Of a stretch of DNA of 64,000 nucleotides, positions 19,535 through 30,882 are shown in pieces (positions within the stretch are counted from its first letter, which is position 1; each line of letters starts with the position of its first letter). A model generated the notes under the pieces. That model did not search any database and was not told where the DNA came from. It saw nothing but the letters and a program-made list of their open reading frames with translations. The translations under genes and the position numbers were made by a program. Origin of the DNA: Pseudomonas sp. P7548 (GTDB lineage Bacteria; Pseudomonadota; Gammaproteobacteria; Pseudomonadales; Pseudomonadaceae); the NCBI RefSeq assembly GCF_013386585.1, contig NZ_JACARO010000002.1, positions 277,459 to 341,458 on the forward strand. Direction: 5' to 3'.

Positions 19535-20505
19535 TGAGTGCCTTGCCCCCCGCTATCTTCCTGATGGGCCCCACGGCCGCCGGCAAGACCGACCTGGCGA
19601 TCGAGCTGACCAAGGTGCTGCCCTGCGAGCTGATCAGTGTCGACTCTGCCCTGGTTTACCGGGACATGGACATTGGCACCGCCAAGCCGTCCAAGGCGCT
19701 GTTGGCCCAATACCCGCATCAGTTGATCGACATCATCGACCCGTCCGAGAGCTATTCGGCGGCGGATTTTCGCACCGACGCCCTTGAGGCCATGGCCGCC
19801 ATCACCGCGCGGGGCAATATTCCGCTGCTGGTGGGCGGCACGATGCTCTACTACAAGGCTTTGCAGGAAGGGTTGGCCGATATGCCGCCCGCTGACGCCC
19901 AGGTGCGCGCCGAGCTTGAAGAAGAGGCTGCACGCCTTGGTTGGCAAGCCCTGCACGACCAGTTGGCAGCGGTAGACCCGGTGTCCGCCGCCCGCATTCA
20001 CCCCAATGACCCCCAGCGCCTGACGCGCGCCCTGGAAGTCTGGCGGGTGAGCGGGCAGACCATGACTGAACATCGGCTGAAACAAAGTGCGCAAAGTGCT
20101 GACGCAGGCGCATCTGGCGCGTCACAATTGCCCTATACTGTGGCGAATCTGGCCATCGCTCCGGCAAATCGCCAGGTGCTGCATGAACGAATTGCACAAA
20201 GATTCACAATTATGTTGGAACAGGGGTTTGTGGACGAGGTCGTAGCTCTGCGTTCCAGAGGTGACCTGCATCCAGGGTTACCTTCGATACGTGCTGTAGG
20301 CTACCGCCAAGTCTGGGATCATCTGGATGGCAAGCTGACGTCAGCCGAAATGCAGGAACGCGGCATCATTGCCACGCGCCAATTGGCGAAACGCCAGTTC
20401 ACCTGGTTGCGCAGCTGGAGTGATTTGCACTGGCTGGACAGCCTGGACAGCGACAATCTGTCACGCGCCTTGAAATACTTGGGAACGGTCTCCATATTGA
20501 GCTGA
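19534..20505 (+). CDS. miaA: tRNA dimethylallyltransferase MiaA
   Basis: MiaA adds the isopentenyl group to A37 of UNN-decoding tRNAs. It is 323 residues with the P-loop GPTAAGKT near the N terminus and the family blocks [30 protein letters not shown] and [12 protein letters not shown]. The ATG overlaps the mutL stop. A frame extension to 19459 overlaps mutL and is not real. The gap to hfq holds an AT-rich stretch that may carry an extra promoter for hfq. Confidence 0.96.
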   Translation: MSALPPAIFLMGPTAAGKTDLAIELTKVLPCELISVDSALVYRDMDIGTAKPSKALLAQYPHQLIDIIDPSESYSAADFRTDALEAMAAITARGNIPLLVGGTMLYYKALQEGLADMPPADAQVRAELEEEAARLGWQALHDQLAAVDPVSAARIHPNDPQRLTRALEVWRVSGQTMTEHRLKQSAQSADAGASGASQLPYTVANLAIAPANRQVLHERIAQRFTIMLEQGFVDEVVALRSRGDLHPGLPSIRAVGYRQVWDHLDGKLTSAEMQERGIIATRQLAKRQFTWLRSWSDLHWLDSLDSDNLSRALKYLGTVSILS

Positions 20506-20599
20506 GTCCTTGCAATTGCCGTCTATCCTTGGGGGTGTGACGGCCATAAGCTATCTATTTTCCGATTTTTTATTATTGATCCTTAAAGGAGTGCGGCAC

Positions 20600-20860
20600 A
20601 TGTCAAAAGGGCATTCGCTACAAGACCCTTACTTGAATACTTTACGTAAAGAGAAAGTGGGGGTTTCCATCTACCTGGTCAACGGTATCAAGCTGCAAGG
20701 CACGATCGAGTCGTTCGACCAGTTCGTGATCCTGCTGAAGAACACCGTCAGCCAGATGGTCTACAAGCACGCTATCTCGACAGTCGTTCCAGTCCGTCCA
20801 ATCCGTCTGCCTAGCGCAACCGGTGACGATGCAGCTGACGCTGAGCCAGGTAACGCCTGA
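20600..20860 (+). CDS. hfq: RNA chaperone Hfq
   Basis: Hfq is the hexameric Sm-like chaperone that pairs small RNAs with mRNAs and, with Crc, represses translation in pseudomonads. It is 86 residues: the Sm core (about 7-66) includes [31 protein letters not shown] and YKHAIST, followed by a short Ala/Asp-rich tail typical of Pseudomonas. The start is the ATG at 20600 with AAGGAG at 20586-20591; the open frame upstream to 20510 is non-coding. Confidence 0.97.
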   Translation: MSKGHSLQDPYLNTLRKEKVGVSIYLVNGIKLQGTIESFDQFVILLKNTVSQMVYKHAISTVVPVRPIRLPSATGDDAADAEPGNA

Positions 20861-20872
20861 TAGGAGTCTCCT

Positions 20873-22174
20873 TTGTTCTTTGAGCGCCACGGTGGTGGTG
20901 AGCGAGTCATCCTCGTTCACTTGGATGGACAGGACCCTGAGGCGCGCGAAGATCCGCAGGAGTTTCAGGAGTTGGCAAATTCGGCCGGCGCCGAGACCGT
21001 TGCGTTTTTTAACGTGCCGCGTCATCGGCCAACCGCCAAATTCCTGATTGGCAGCGGCAAGGTCGAGGAACTGCGCGACCTGGTTCATGCCGAAGAAGCC
21101 GATCTGGTGATCTTCAATCACACCCTCACGCCCAGTCAGGAACGTAACCTCGAACGTGTCTTCGAGTGTCGCGTGATCGACCGTACCGGCCTGATCCTCG
21201 ATATCTTCGCCCAACGCGCCCGTACTCACGAAGGCAAGCTCCAGGTAGAACTGGCCCAGCTTGACCACATGAGCACCCGGCTGGTTCGTGGCTGGACTCA
21301 CCTTGAGCGTCAAGGTGGCGGCATCGGCATGCGCGGTCCGGGTGAAACCCAGCTGGAAACCGACCGTCGACTGCTGCGGGTGCGCCTGCGCCAGATCAAG
21401 GGCCGCCTGGAGAAAGTGCGCAGCCAGCGCGAGCAATCGCGCCGCGGCCGTTCCCGTGCGGATATCCCGACCGTTTCCCTGGTGGGCTATACCAACGCCG
21501 GCAAATCCACGCTGTTCAACAACGTGACCAAGTCCGACGTGTATGCGGCCGACCAACTGTTCGCCACCCTCGACCCTACTTTGCGCCGTCTGGACCTGGC
21601 TGACCTGGGGCCGATTGTCCTGGCGGACACGGTGGGTTTCATTCGTCACTTGCCCCACAAGCTGGTCGAGGCATTTCGGTCTACGCTCGAAGAGTCGAGC
21701 AATTCCGACCTGCTGTTGCACGTGATCGATGCGGCCGAACCGGATCGCATGTTGCAGATCGAGCAGGTGATGCTGGTACTGGGTGAGATTGGGGCCCAGG
21801 ACTTGCCGATCCTCGAGGTCTATAACAAACTCGATTTGCTTGAGGGCGTTGAGCCACAAATCCAGCGTGACGAAAACGGCAAGCCCCAGCGGGTCTGGCT
21901 GTCGGCGCGTGATGGCAGTGGTTTGGAGCTGCTCGAGCAAGCCATCGCCGAGTTGCTCGGCAGTGATTTGTTCGTCGGCACCTTGCGCTTGCCCCAGCGT
22001 TTTGCTCGACTGCGTGCACAGTTTTTCGAGTTGGGCGCGGTACAGAAAGAAGAACACGACGAAGAAGGTGTCAGCTTGCTGGCCGTTCGATTGCCGCGCT
22101 CGGAGCTGAATCGGCTGGTCAGCCGTGAAGGCGTGGTGCCGACAGAGTTCATCGAACAACACACTTTGCAATAA
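20873..22174 (+). CDS. hflX: ribosome-associated GTPase HflX
   Basis: HflX is a GTPase that binds the 50S subunit and can split stalled ribosomes. The 433-residue protein has the N-terminal HflX domain (LIGSGKVEELRDLV, NHTLTPSQERNLER), a coiled-coil (about 155-195, with GPGETQLETDRRLLRVRL) and a G domain with P-loop GYTNAGKS at 205-212 and later DTVGF and NKLD. The start is TTG at 20873 with TAGGAG at 20861-20866. It lies in the usual hfq-hflX-hflK-hflC order. Confidence 0.95.
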   Translation: MFFERHGGGERVILVHLDGQDPEAREDPQEFQELANSAGAETVAFFNVPRHRPTAKFLIGSGKVEELRDLVHAEEADLVIFNHTLTPSQERNLERVFECRVIDRTGLILDIFAQRARTHEGKLQVELAQLDHMSTRLVRGWTHLERQGGGIGMRGPGETQLETDRRLLRVRLRQIKGRLEKVRSQREQSRRGRSRADIPTVSLVGYTNAGKSTLFNNVTKSDVYAADQLFATLDPTLRRLDLADLGPIVLADTVGFIRHLPHKLVEAFRSTLEESSNSDLLLHVIDAAEPDRMLQIEQVMLVLGEIGAQDLPILEVYNKLDLLEGVEPQIQRDENGKPQRVWLSARDGSGLELLEQAIAELLGSDLFVGTLRLPQRFARLRAQFFELGAVQKEEHDEEGVSLLAVRLPRSELNRLVSREGVVPTEFIEQHTLQ

Positions 22175-22270
22175 AAGCCTCCGAAAGCGGTTGTGCCGCA
22201 GTAGCAGGCATTCTGTAGCATTGGTCGGCGCGCCGTGGGTGCGTCTTTGCTTTATCAGATGGAGAGCGCT

Positions 22271-23446
22271 ATGGCTTGGAATGAGCCGGGTGGCAACTCG
22301 AATAATCAGGATCCTTGGGGTGGTAAACGCCGCAATAATGGCGACCGCAAGGGGCCACCAGATCTCGACGAGGCCTTCCGAAAGCTGCAGGAAAGCCTGA
22401 ATGGGTTGTTCGGTGGTGGAAAAAAACGTGGTGGTGACGACGGCGGTCGCACAGGCAAGGGCGGTGGCTATGGCCTGTTGGGCCTGGGCCTTGTCGTGCT
22501 GGCGGCCGTATGGCTGTACAGCGCCGTGTACGTCGTGGACGAGCAGGAGCAAGCCGTGGTGCTGCGCTTCGGCAAATACTACGAGACGGTCGGGCCGGGC
22601 CTGAACATCTACTTCCCGCCGATCGACAAGAAGTACATGGAGAACGTCACGCGTGAGCGTGCCTACACCAAGCAGGGCCAGATGCTGACCGAAGACGAGA
22701 ACATCGTCGAAGTGCCGCTGACCGTGCAGTACAAGATCAGCAACCTGCAGGACTTCGTGCTGAACGTTGATCAGCCGGAAATCAGCCTGCAACACGCTAC
22801 CGAAAGCGCCCTGCGCCATGTCGTCGGTTCTACCGCGATGGACCAGGTGCTGACTGAAGGTCGTGAATTGATGGCCAGCGAAATCAAGGAGCGCCTGCAA
22901 CGGTTCCTCGATACCTACCGCACCGGTATCACCGTGACCCAGGTGAACGTACAGAGCGCAGCGGCACCGCGTGAAGTGCAGGAAGCCTTTGATGACGTGA
23001 TCCGCGCCCGTGAAGACGAGCAGCGTTCGCGAAACCAGGCTGAAACCTACGCCAACGGCGTCGTGCCGGAAGCTCGTGGTCAGGCCCAGCGTATCCTCGA
23101 GGATGCCAATGGTTACCGTGACGAAGTGGTCTCCCGCGCCAAGGGTGAGGCGGATCGCTTCACCAAACTGGTCGCCGAGTACCGCAAGGCTCCTGAGGTT
23201 ACCCGTGAGCGTCTGTACCTGGACACCATGCAGGAAGTCTTCAGCAACACCAGCAAGGTTCTCGTTACCGGCAGCAAAGGTGGGCAGAACAACCTGCTGT
23301 ACCTGCCGCTGGACAAGATGATCGAAGGGGGTCGTAGCGGCACCAGCGCGCCGTCCACCAGTTCGAATGCCGCTGCCAATGAAGCGAGCGCCCGTGCGGC
23401 CGCTGACTTGCTGCAGCAGCAAACACGTACCAGGGAGAGTCGTTGA
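22271..23446 (+). CDS. hflK: FtsH modulator HflK
   Basis: HflK and HflC form a membrane cage around the FtsH protease. The 391-residue protein has a hydrophilic Gly/Asn/Lys-rich N terminus (1-65), one membrane helix at about 67-88, and an SPFH/band-7 domain (about 90-290) followed by an Ala/Ser-rich tail. The ATG at 22271 is preceded by GGAGAG; the frame is open to 22235 but this start fits the family. The stop overlaps the hflC ATG (TGATG). Confidence 0.95.
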   Translation: MAWNEPGGNSNNQDPWGGKRRNNGDRKGPPDLDEAFRKLQESLNGLFGGGKKRGGDDGGRTGKGGGYGLLGLGLVVLAAVWLYSAVYVVDEQEQAVVLRFGKYYETVGPGLNIYFPPIDKKYMENVTRERAYTKQGQMLTEDENIVEVPLTVQYKISNLQDFVLNVDQPEISLQHATESALRHVVGSTAMDQVLTEGRELMASEIKERLQRFLDTYRTGITVTQVNVQSAAAPREVQEAFDDVIRAREDEQRSRNQAETYANGVVPEARGQAQRILEDANGYRDEVVSRAKGEADRFTKLVAEYRKAPEVTRERLYLDTMQEVFSNTSKVLVTGSKGGQNNLLYLPLDKMIEGGRSGTSAPSTSSNAAANEASARAAADLLQQQTRTRESR

Positions 23447-24312
23447 TGAGCAATAAATCGCTGACAGCCCTGATTGTGGGTGTCGTCGTGGTCATCGCTG
23501 CCTGGAACTGCTTCTACATCGTGTCTCAGACCGAGCGCGCGGTGTTGCTGCAATTCGGTCGTGTGGTGCAGGCGGATGTCCAGCCGGGCTTGCATGTGAA
23601 GGTCCCCTACGTGAACCAGGTGCGCAAGTTCGACGGCCGCCTGATGACCCTGGATGCACCGACACAACGCTTCCTGACCCTGGAAAAGAAAGCCGTGATG
23701 GTTGACGCCTACGCCAAGTGGCGCGTCAAGGACGCCGAGCGTTTCTACACCGCGACTTCCGGCCTCAAGCAGATTGCCGATGAGCGTCTGTCGCGCCGTC
23801 TGGAATCGGGCCTGCGTGACCAGTTTGGTAAGCGCACCCTGCACGAGGTGGTCTCCGGTGAACGCGACGCGCTGATGGCCGACATCACGCGCTCGTTGAA
23901 CGCCATGGCGGAAAAAGAGCTGGGCATCGAAGTGATCGATGTTCGGGTCAAGGCCATCGACCTGCCCAAGGAAGTGAACCGCAGCGTGTTCGAGCGTATG
24001 AGCACCGAGCGTGAACGTGAGGCTCGTGAGCACCGCGCCAAGGGTAACGAGCTGGCTGAAGGTATCCGTGCAGATGCCGACCGTCAGCGCCGTGTACTGC
24101 TGGCAGAAGCCTATCGCGAGTCCGAAGAGGCCCGCGGTGATGGTGATGCTCAAGCCGCGGCGATCTACGCCAAGGCCTACGGCCAGGACCAGGAGTTCTA
24201 CGCGTTCTACCGTAGCCTGCGCGCCTACCGTGAAAGCTTTGCGAATAAAACCGACGTCATGGTGCTGGACCCAAGTAGCGATTTCTTCCGCTACCTGGAA
24301 AAAGCCAAGTAA
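23446..24312 (+). CDS. hflC: FtsH modulator HflC
   Basis: The partner of HflK in the periplasm-facing SPFH complex. It is 288 residues, with a membrane helix at about 5-26 and an SPFH domain (QTERAVLLQFGRVV, PGLHVKVPYVNQVRKFDGR). A long charged helix rich in Glu/Arg/Ala follows around 185-235. The ATG at 23446 overlaps the hflK stop; an in-frame TTG three bases earlier is less likely. It is the last gene of the long operon. Confidence 0.95.
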   Translation: MSNKSLTALIVGVVVVIAAWNCFYIVSQTERAVLLQFGRVVQADVQPGLHVKVPYVNQVRKFDGRLMTLDAPTQRFLTLEKKAVMVDAYAKWRVKDAERFYTATSGLKQIADERLSRRLESGLRDQFGKRTLHEVVSGERDALMADITRSLNAMAEKELGIEVIDVRVKAIDLPKEVNRSVFERMSTEREREAREHRAKGNELAEGIRADADRQRRVLLAEAYRESEEARGDGDAQAAAIYAKAYGQDQEFYAFYRSLRAYRESFANKTDVMVLDPSSDFFRYLEKAK

Positions 24313-24390
24313 TCAGCTCGTCACTGTGTAGGACCCACTCCGTCGGGCGGCTAAAACGCCTGGCGGGGTGATCCTTTCAGAAAACGGGTG

Positions 24391-24425
24391 TATGATGCGG
24401 CAGCCGGGAAATTCCCGGCTTTTTT
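24391..24425 (+). terminator. hairpin with U-tract in the hflC-hisZ gap, with a -10-like box just before it
   Basis: AGCCGGGAA (24402-24410) pairs with TTCCCGGCT (24412-24420) and five T follow, a good intrinsic terminator for the hflC operon. TATGAT at 24391-24396, immediately upstream, resembles a -10 box, so the same hairpin could begin a very short hisZ leader. The rest of the roughly 300-base gap (24313-24617) shows nothing else I can name. Confidence 0.7.
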
Positions 24426-24617
24426 GCGTCTGCATGTTTGATTGTTGTTTGGCCGCGCAGACGCCACAGGTTTTTCGAGGAAAGTGCCCGACGAGGCCGC
24501 TAGCAGGCCATTTCGTCACGTCGTTCTTGCGCGTTGTTTATGCAGGGGCCGGGCATTTTCTGCTTCACTCAAGGCTCGGCCGAGGGCTGGCCGCCCGGAT
24601 CATAGGGGAATGGCGTA

Positions 24618-25805
24618 ATGGCAACGGTAGACCGCTGGCTGCTGCCAGATGGCATCGAAGAAGTACTGCCACCGGAAGCTGCGCGCATCGAAGTAGCGCG
24701 TCGCCAGGTGTTGGATCTGTTCCAGAGCTGGGGTTACGAGTTTGTCGTGACCCCCCATATCGAGTACCTGGAATCCCTGCTGACCGGCGCGGGCCAGGAC
24801 CTGGATCTGCGCACCTTCAAGGTCATCGACCCGCAGTCGGGCCGGCAAATGGGTTTCCGTGCTGACATCACCCCGCAAGTGGCGCGCATCGATGCGCACA
24901 CCCTGCGTCGTGAAGGCCCGAGCCGCCTGTGCTATGCCGGCAGTGTGCTGCATGCACAGCCGCGTGCCTTGTCGTCGTCCCGCAGCCCGATCCAGTTGGG
25001 CGCCGAGTTGTACGGCGACGCCAGCCCGAGCAGCGACGTTGAAGTGATCAGCTTGATGCTGGCCATGCTGCAACTGGCTGACGTGCCGGATGTGCACATG
25101 GACCTGGGCCATGTCGGTATCTACCGTGGCCTGGCCCGTGCGGCCGGTTTGTCCGGTGAAGTGGAGCAACAGTTGTTCGATGCCCTGCAACGCAAGGCCA
25201 TCGATGAAGTGATCGCCCTGACCGCTGGCGTGCCTGCCGACCTGGCTGACATGCTGCGTGCGCTGGTGAACCTGTGCGGTGGCCGTGAGGTGCTGGTAGC
25301 TGCCCGCGAGCGCCTGGCCAATGCGCCGGCGCCGGTATTGGCTGCGCTGGACGACGTGCTGGCGATTGCCGAGCAGTTGTCGGCGCGGTTCCCGGACCTG
25401 CCGCTGTACTTTGACCTGGGTGAGTTGCGCGGCTACCACTACCACACCGGTGTGGTATTCGCCGTGTTTGTGCCGGGTGTTGGCCAAGCCATCGCCCAAG
25501 GCGGTCGTTATGACGATATCGGCGCTGACTTCGGTCGCGCGCGTCCCGCGACTGGCTTTTCTACCGATTTGAAAACCCTGGTGACCCTGGGGCGTGCTGA
25601 GGTCGAGCTACCGTCTGGTGGCATCTGGATGCCCGACAGTACGGACGCAGCACTCTGGCAGCGGGTTTGCCAGTTGCGCAGTGAGGGTCAGCGTGTCGTC
25701 CAGGCCTTGCCTGGGCAGCTATTGGCCGCCGCCCGTGAAGCGGACTGCGACCAGCAATTGATTCTGCAGAACGGGCTTTGGCAAGTATCGCCACTGGCTT
25801 CTTGA
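24618..25805 (+). CDS. hisZ: ATP phosphoribosyltransferase regulatory subunit HisZ
   Basis: HisZ is a HisRS-like protein lacking tRNA-charging function. It forms a complex with short-form HisG in the first step of histidine synthesis. The 395-residue sequence has the class II synthetase-like motifs in the first half ([40 protein letters not shown]) but no anticodon-binding domain. HisG is not in the window. purA follows after 54 bases, so the two may share a transcript. Confidence 0.93.
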   Translation: MATVDRWLLPDGIEEVLPPEAARIEVARRQVLDLFQSWGYEFVVTPHIEYLESLLTGAGQDLDLRTFKVIDPQSGRQMGFRADITPQVARIDAHTLRREGPSRLCYAGSVLHAQPRALSSSRSPIQLGAELYGDASPSSDVEVISLMLAMLQLADVPDVHMDLGHVGIYRGLARAAGLSGEVEQQLFDALQRKAIDEVIALTAGVPADLADMLRALVNLCGGREVLVAARERLANAPAPVLAALDDVLAIAEQLSARFPDLPLYFDLGELRGYHYHTGVVFAVFVPGVGQAIAQGGRYDDIGADFGRARPATGFSTDLKTLVTLGRAEVELPSGGIWMPDSTDAALWQRVCQLRSEGQRVVQALPGQLLAAAREADCDQQLILQNGLWQVSPLAS

Positions 25806-27149
<1,344 letters not shown>

Positions 27150-27170
27150 TAAGCTGTTGATGTAGAAAGC

Positions 27171-27195
27171 AAAGGGCTCCCTCGGGAGCCCTTTG
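27171..27195 (+). terminator. terminator after purA
   Basis: AAAGGGCTCC (27171-27180) pairs with GGAGCCCTTT (27185-27194) around a CTCG loop. The following tract is only moderately T-rich. Confidence 0.8.
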
Positions 27196-27213
27196 TCGTT
27201 TCTGGCTGGCAAA

Positions 27214-27230
27214 CGGCACGACCCTTGCTA
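27214..27230 (+). promoter_or_regulatory. sigma-54 promoter of the chemoreceptor gene
   Basis: CGGCACGACCCTTGCTA has the invariant GG-N10-GC of sigma-54 promoters and matches TGGCACG-N4-TTGCW except for the first T. It lies 59 bases before the GTG start. The activator is unknown. Confidence 0.7.
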
Positions 27231-27288
27231 TGGTTCTTTCTTTCGCGGTGCTATCAAATTAATGGCACCCGTGATGGAGGGATTCCCT

Positions 27289-29223
27289 GTGTCTGCCGTT
27301 CTCTCATTGTTACAAAGCCGGCTGTTGCGGCCGGTGTTCGTTACCCTAGGTATCGCTCTTTTGGTGCAAGTGCTGGTGGCCGTCGCCCTGACGCGGAGCA
27401 CCGTCACTGCGTTGGAAGCGGATCTGGGCAATCGCCTGGGTATCGACAGCCAGAAGCTGTCTGGCGAGCTGGCGCAAGCTGGCAAGGAAGTGACGTCCAG
27501 CCTGGACAGCCTATCGACCAGTACCCGCCAGCGCCTGACTGCGGGGCTTTCGACTCGCCTGCAGGAAGAGCAGAAGCAACTGCGTGCGACCCTGGAAAAA
27601 GACCTGAAAGACTCTGCCAATGACATGGCGCAACTGCTGGCTTCGGTGGCGCCCCGGGCCATGTGGGACAGCGATGTACCGACGCTGTCGGAGTTTGCTC
27701 GGCGTGCCCAGCGCAACCCCAACGTACTGTTCGTGGTCTACGACGACGCGGCGGGCGAGCATTTGACCCGCTACCTCAATCGTGAAAACCCCATCAACCA
27801 GGCGCTGCTGGAAAAGGGCAAGGGCGACCGCGCCCTGGATAAAGTGCTGGATGCGGCGAAAGATGACCCTTCCGTGTTCTACGTCGAAGCGTCCATCAGC
27901 CCCAACGGCGTGGAGATTGGCAAGGTGCGCATGGGTGTTTCCACTGCGGCGGTGGAGGCCGATTTGGCTGCGCTGGACAAGCGCTTCGCCGCGCTGATCG
28001 CCAGCGGCGACCAGTTAGTGGGTGACAGCCTCAAGGGCGCAGCGGCCGACAGTGCTGCGGCCATGGGCGCGCGCCTGCAATCTGCGCAAGCCACTGCCAC
28101 CCAGATGACCGCCAACACCACCAGTGCCGTACAGGACGCCGCTGGCACCTTGCGCTGGCGCATCGGCATGGGCCTGGCGTTGGTCGGTTTTGGTGTGTTG
28201 CTGTTGATCGCCATCGTGCTGGGGCGTCGTGTGGTCAACCGTTTGAAGCTGCTCATTGCGGCCATGGATGACTTGGCGGCGGGCGAGGGCGACCTGACCA
28301 AGCGTGTGCAGATTAGCAGCAAAGACGAAATCGGCGACATGGCGTCGGCCGTCAATCGCTTTGTGGATAAGTTGCAGCCGATCGTGCGCGAAGCGGGGGA
28401 TGTGGCCCAGCGCACCGGCGTGGAAATCGGCGCCTTGACCTTACGCAATGCCGGTGCTGATGCGGCGGCTGGCTTGCAGCGCGATGAAGTGGCCGAGAGC
28501 TTGCGCGCGCTGTCGCAAATGGCCGATGAAGCCCAGGCTGAAAGCCACGCCATGCAGGCAGCGTTGCAACAGGTGGTGGATATTCGCCAGGCCACGGATG
28601 AGAACTCACGCACTTCGGCGGAAGTCGGCAGTTTGATCGAAGCGTTGGCAGGGCAGGTGCAGGCTGGGTCCACAGTGATCGAGCGGCTCGCGCAGCAAAG
28701 CGAGCAGATTGAAGTGGTGTTGACGGTGATCCATGGCATTGCCGAGCAAACCAACCTTCTGGCCCTCAATGCGGCAATCGAAGCGGCGCGCGCTGGTGAA
28801 ACCGGGCGCGGCTTTGCCGTAGTGGCAGACGAGGTGCGTGCGTTGGCGAGCAAGACCCAAAGCTCCACCGGCGACATCCAGGCGCATATCGTGGCGTTGC
28901 AGCAAGGTGCGCGCGAGGCGGTGGAGACCATCGGCAAGGCCGGGCGCCAGGCCAGTGAAGGGTTGCTGGTGCTGCGTGAAAGCGTGCGCCTGCAACAGAC
29001 GGTGCAGGCTTCGGTGGAGCAGGTGCATGCGGCGATTGGTTTGGCGACGCGTGCGGCCGAGCATCAGGCTCAGGGCGCCCATGCGGTGCGTGGTCGGGTC
29101 GAGGTGATCCATGCCCAGGCCGAGCGGGCGGCGCAGGCGGTGGTGGAAACCACGGCCAGTGGCAAGGTGCTGGATGGGTTGGCGGCGCAGTTGAAGGCGA
29201 GTCTGGGGCAGTTCAGGGCTTAG
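27289..29223 (+). CDS. methyl-accepting chemotaxis protein
   Basis: A 644-residue chemoreceptor. TM1 is at about 15-36, a mostly helical periplasmic sensor at 37-290, TM2 at about 292-315 and HAMP at 316-368. The cytoplasmic signalling hairpin is centred on the tip [20 protein letters not shown] near 484-504, followed by the adaptation helix [15 protein letters not shown]. No CheR-tethering pentapeptide is seen at the C terminus. The GTG at 27289 is chosen because GGAGGGA lies six bases upstream; the open frame to 27193 has no such site. The ligand is unknown. The long helical sensor with Lys/Glu/Gln-rich stretches is not a PAS or Cache domain I can recognise. Confidence 0.87.
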   Translation: MSAVLSLLQSRLLRPVFVTLGIALLVQVLVAVALTRSTVTALEADLGNRLGIDSQKLSGELAQAGKEVTSSLDSLSTSTRQRLTAGLSTRLQEEQKQLRATLEKDLKDSANDMAQLLASVAPRAMWDSDVPTLSEFARRAQRNPNVLFVVYDDAAGEHLTRYLNRENPINQALLEKGKGDRALDKVLDAAKDDPSVFYVEASISPNGVEIGKVRMGVSTAAVEADLAALDKRFAALIASGDQLVGDSLKGAAADSAAAMGARLQSAQATATQMTANTTSAVQDAAGTLRWRIGMGLALVGFGVLLLIAIVLGRRVVNRLKLLIAAMDDLAAGEGDLTKRVQISSKDEIGDMASAVNRFVDKLQPIVREAGDVAQRTGVEIGALTLRNAGADAAAGLQRDEVAESLRALSQMADEAQAESHAMQAALQQVVDIRQATDENSRTSAEVGSLIEALAGQVQAGSTVIERLAQQSEQIEVVLTVIHGIAEQTNLLALNAAIEAARAGETGRGFAVVADEVRALASKTQSSTGDIQAHIVALQQGAREAVETIGKAGRQASEGLLVLRESVRLQQTVQASVEQVHAAIGLATRAAEHQAQGAHAVRGRVEVIHAQAERAAQAVVETTASGKVLDGLAAQLKASLGQFRA

Positions 29224-29241
29224 CGTCGTCAGTGCCGGCCC

Positions 29242-29310
29242 CTTCGCGAGCAAGCCCGCTCCCACATTTGGAATGCATTTCAAAATGTGGGAGCGGGCTT
29301 GCTCGCGAAA
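29242..29310. repeat. REPIN after the chemoreceptor gene
   Basis: CTTCGCGAGCAAGCCCGCTC and the inverted copy ending GCTCGCGAAA flank an ATTTGGAATGCATTTCAAAAT centre, almost identical to the centre of the element at 12970. Confidence 0.87.
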
Positions 29311-29316
29311 GCGATC

Positions 29317-30882
29317 TCAACGGCTCAGATACATCCGAGTCGTGAGCAAATACACCGGCAACCCTGACACTAGAATCAACAGCGCCGCATAAGGCGCCGC
29401 CGCCGCAAACTCTACATTCGAGGTATGCGCCCACACCGCCGTCGCCAATGTATTCAACCCTGTCGGGCTAAGCAGCAACGTCGCGGTCAATTCCTTCATC
29501 GCATCCAGGAATACCAATGCAAATGCAGCGCCGAGCGCCGGGAAAATAATCGGTAAGGTCACCCGGCAAAACGCACTGAACGATGAAGCCCCCAGCGTGC
29601 GTGCAGCCTCTTCAAGCTGCGGAGCAGCCTTGTTCAGCGCCGTACGGATCGGCGCCTGGGCCAGCGGCAAAAACAGCAGCGCATAAGCGATCAACAGCAG
29701 TGCCGAGGTCTGATACAGCGCAGGCACGTAATGCAGGGCGAAATACACCAGCGTCAGCGCAATCACCAGGCCGGGCAGGGCGTGCAGCAGGTAAGGCAGG
29801 CGTTCAGCCCAGATCGCCAACGGGCCTTTATAGCGCACCACCAACAGCCCGACAGGTACCGCCAGCACCAGGCACAACGCCGCGCCCCCCAGAGACAGCG
29901 CCAGTGATGACAGCAGCGCCTCACCGATCTCGGCAGCCGGAAACGCGGCTGACGAACCCACGGCCAGCCAGTAGCCGAGCATCCCCAGCGGTATACCGCT
30001 GCCGATGATTGCCAGCACCAGACAATAGAGTTGCCCTAGCGGCGCCCACTTGCCCAGCCTTACTTGTTCGGCGTGCCGCGCCGCGCCCTGGCCGATGCGC
30101 ACGTGTCGGCCTTTGCCGCGCACGCGCAACTCCAGCCACAGCAGGGTCAGGCACATCACCAGCAGCACTGCGGACAGCATCGCAGCGTTGGCATTGCTGA
30201 ATTCCAGCTCGAATTGCTGGTAGATCGCCGTGGTGAAGGTCTGCAGGCCGATGATCGACAGGGCGCCGAATTCCACCAGCATGTGCAGCGCGATCAGCAG
30301 TGCACCGGCCAGTAGCGAAGGCCACAGCAGTGGCAGCGTAATGCGCAAAAACACGCCCCAGCGATTCAGTCCCAGGGTGCGGGCCGATTCTTCCAGGGAG
30401 GGATCAAGATTGCGCAATGTCGCCGCCACCGGCAGAAACACCAGCGGGTATTTGGACAGGCTCATCACCAGGATCGCCCCGCCCAGGCCTTCGAAGTTCG
30501 CGCTGAGCGACACCCAAGTAAAGCTGCTGACAAACGCCGGCACCGCAAACGGCAGGCACAGAATCACGCCCCAGATGCGCCGCCCCGGCAGGTTGCTGCG
30601 TTCCAGCAGCCAGGCCAGCGACAGGCCGATCACGCCGCAAGTCACTGTGACCCCGACCATCAGCGCCAGGGTGTTGCGCAGCAGCCCGAAGACATAAGGC
30701 CGCCACAACAGGTGCAGGGCCTGCGCCCAGCCGGCTTGCCACGCTTTGAGCCCGACATACACCAGCGGCAGCAGGCTGAGGCCCACCAGCAACAGTACTG
30801 GCAGCAGCAGCCAGATCGACGGGCGTTTGCGCCTGGGGCTCAAGCCCCCACGCAGGGTGGGGGCGGTCAACGATGGGGTCAT
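29317..30882 (-). CDS. iron(III) ABC transporter permease (FbpB/HitB type)
   Basis: A 521-residue fused permease of about twelve membrane helices with two EAA loops, EESARTLGLNRWGVFLRITL at 164-183 and EEAARTLGASSFSAFCRVTL at 424-443. This doubled layout is that of FbpB/SfuB/HitB, which move ferric iron across the inner membrane. It follows the binding protein directly, start overlapping stop. No ATPase gene (FbpC) lies within the window, which is unusual, so it may borrow an ATPase from elsewhere. The substrate is inferred from the neighbour. Confidence 0.88.
   Translation of the reverse strand: MTPSLTAPTLRGGLSPRRKRPSIWLLLPVLLLVGLSLLPLVYVGLKAWQAGWAQALHLLWRPYVFGLLRNTLALMVGVTVTCGVIGLSLAWLLERSNLPGRRIWGVILCLPFAVPAFVSSFTWVSLSANFEGLGGAILVMSLSKYPLVFLPVAATLRNLDPSLEESARTLGLNRWGVFLRITLPLLWPSLLAGALLIALHMLVEFGALSIIGLQTFTTAIYQQFELEFSNANAAMLSAVLLVMCLTLLWLELRVRGKGRHVRIGQGAARHAEQVRLGKWAPLGQLYCLVLAIIGSGIPLGMLGYWLAVGSSAAFPAAEIGEALLSSLALSLGGAALCLVLAVPVGLLVVRYKGPLAIWAERLPYLLHALPGLVIALTLVYFALHYVPALYQTSALLLIAYALLFLPLAQAPIRTALNKAAPQLEEAARTLGASSFSAFCRVTLPIIFPALGAAFALVFLDAMKELTATLLLSPTGLNTLATAVWAHTSNVEFAAAAPYAALLILVSGLPVYLLTTRMYLSR

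Noticed and set aside
20642..23422. A 926-codon open frame on the minus strand opposite hfq, hflX and hflK
   Set aside because: It is an antisense shadow produced by high GC codon use. The plus-strand genes have clear motifs and ribosome sites, and this frame has no recognisable domain.
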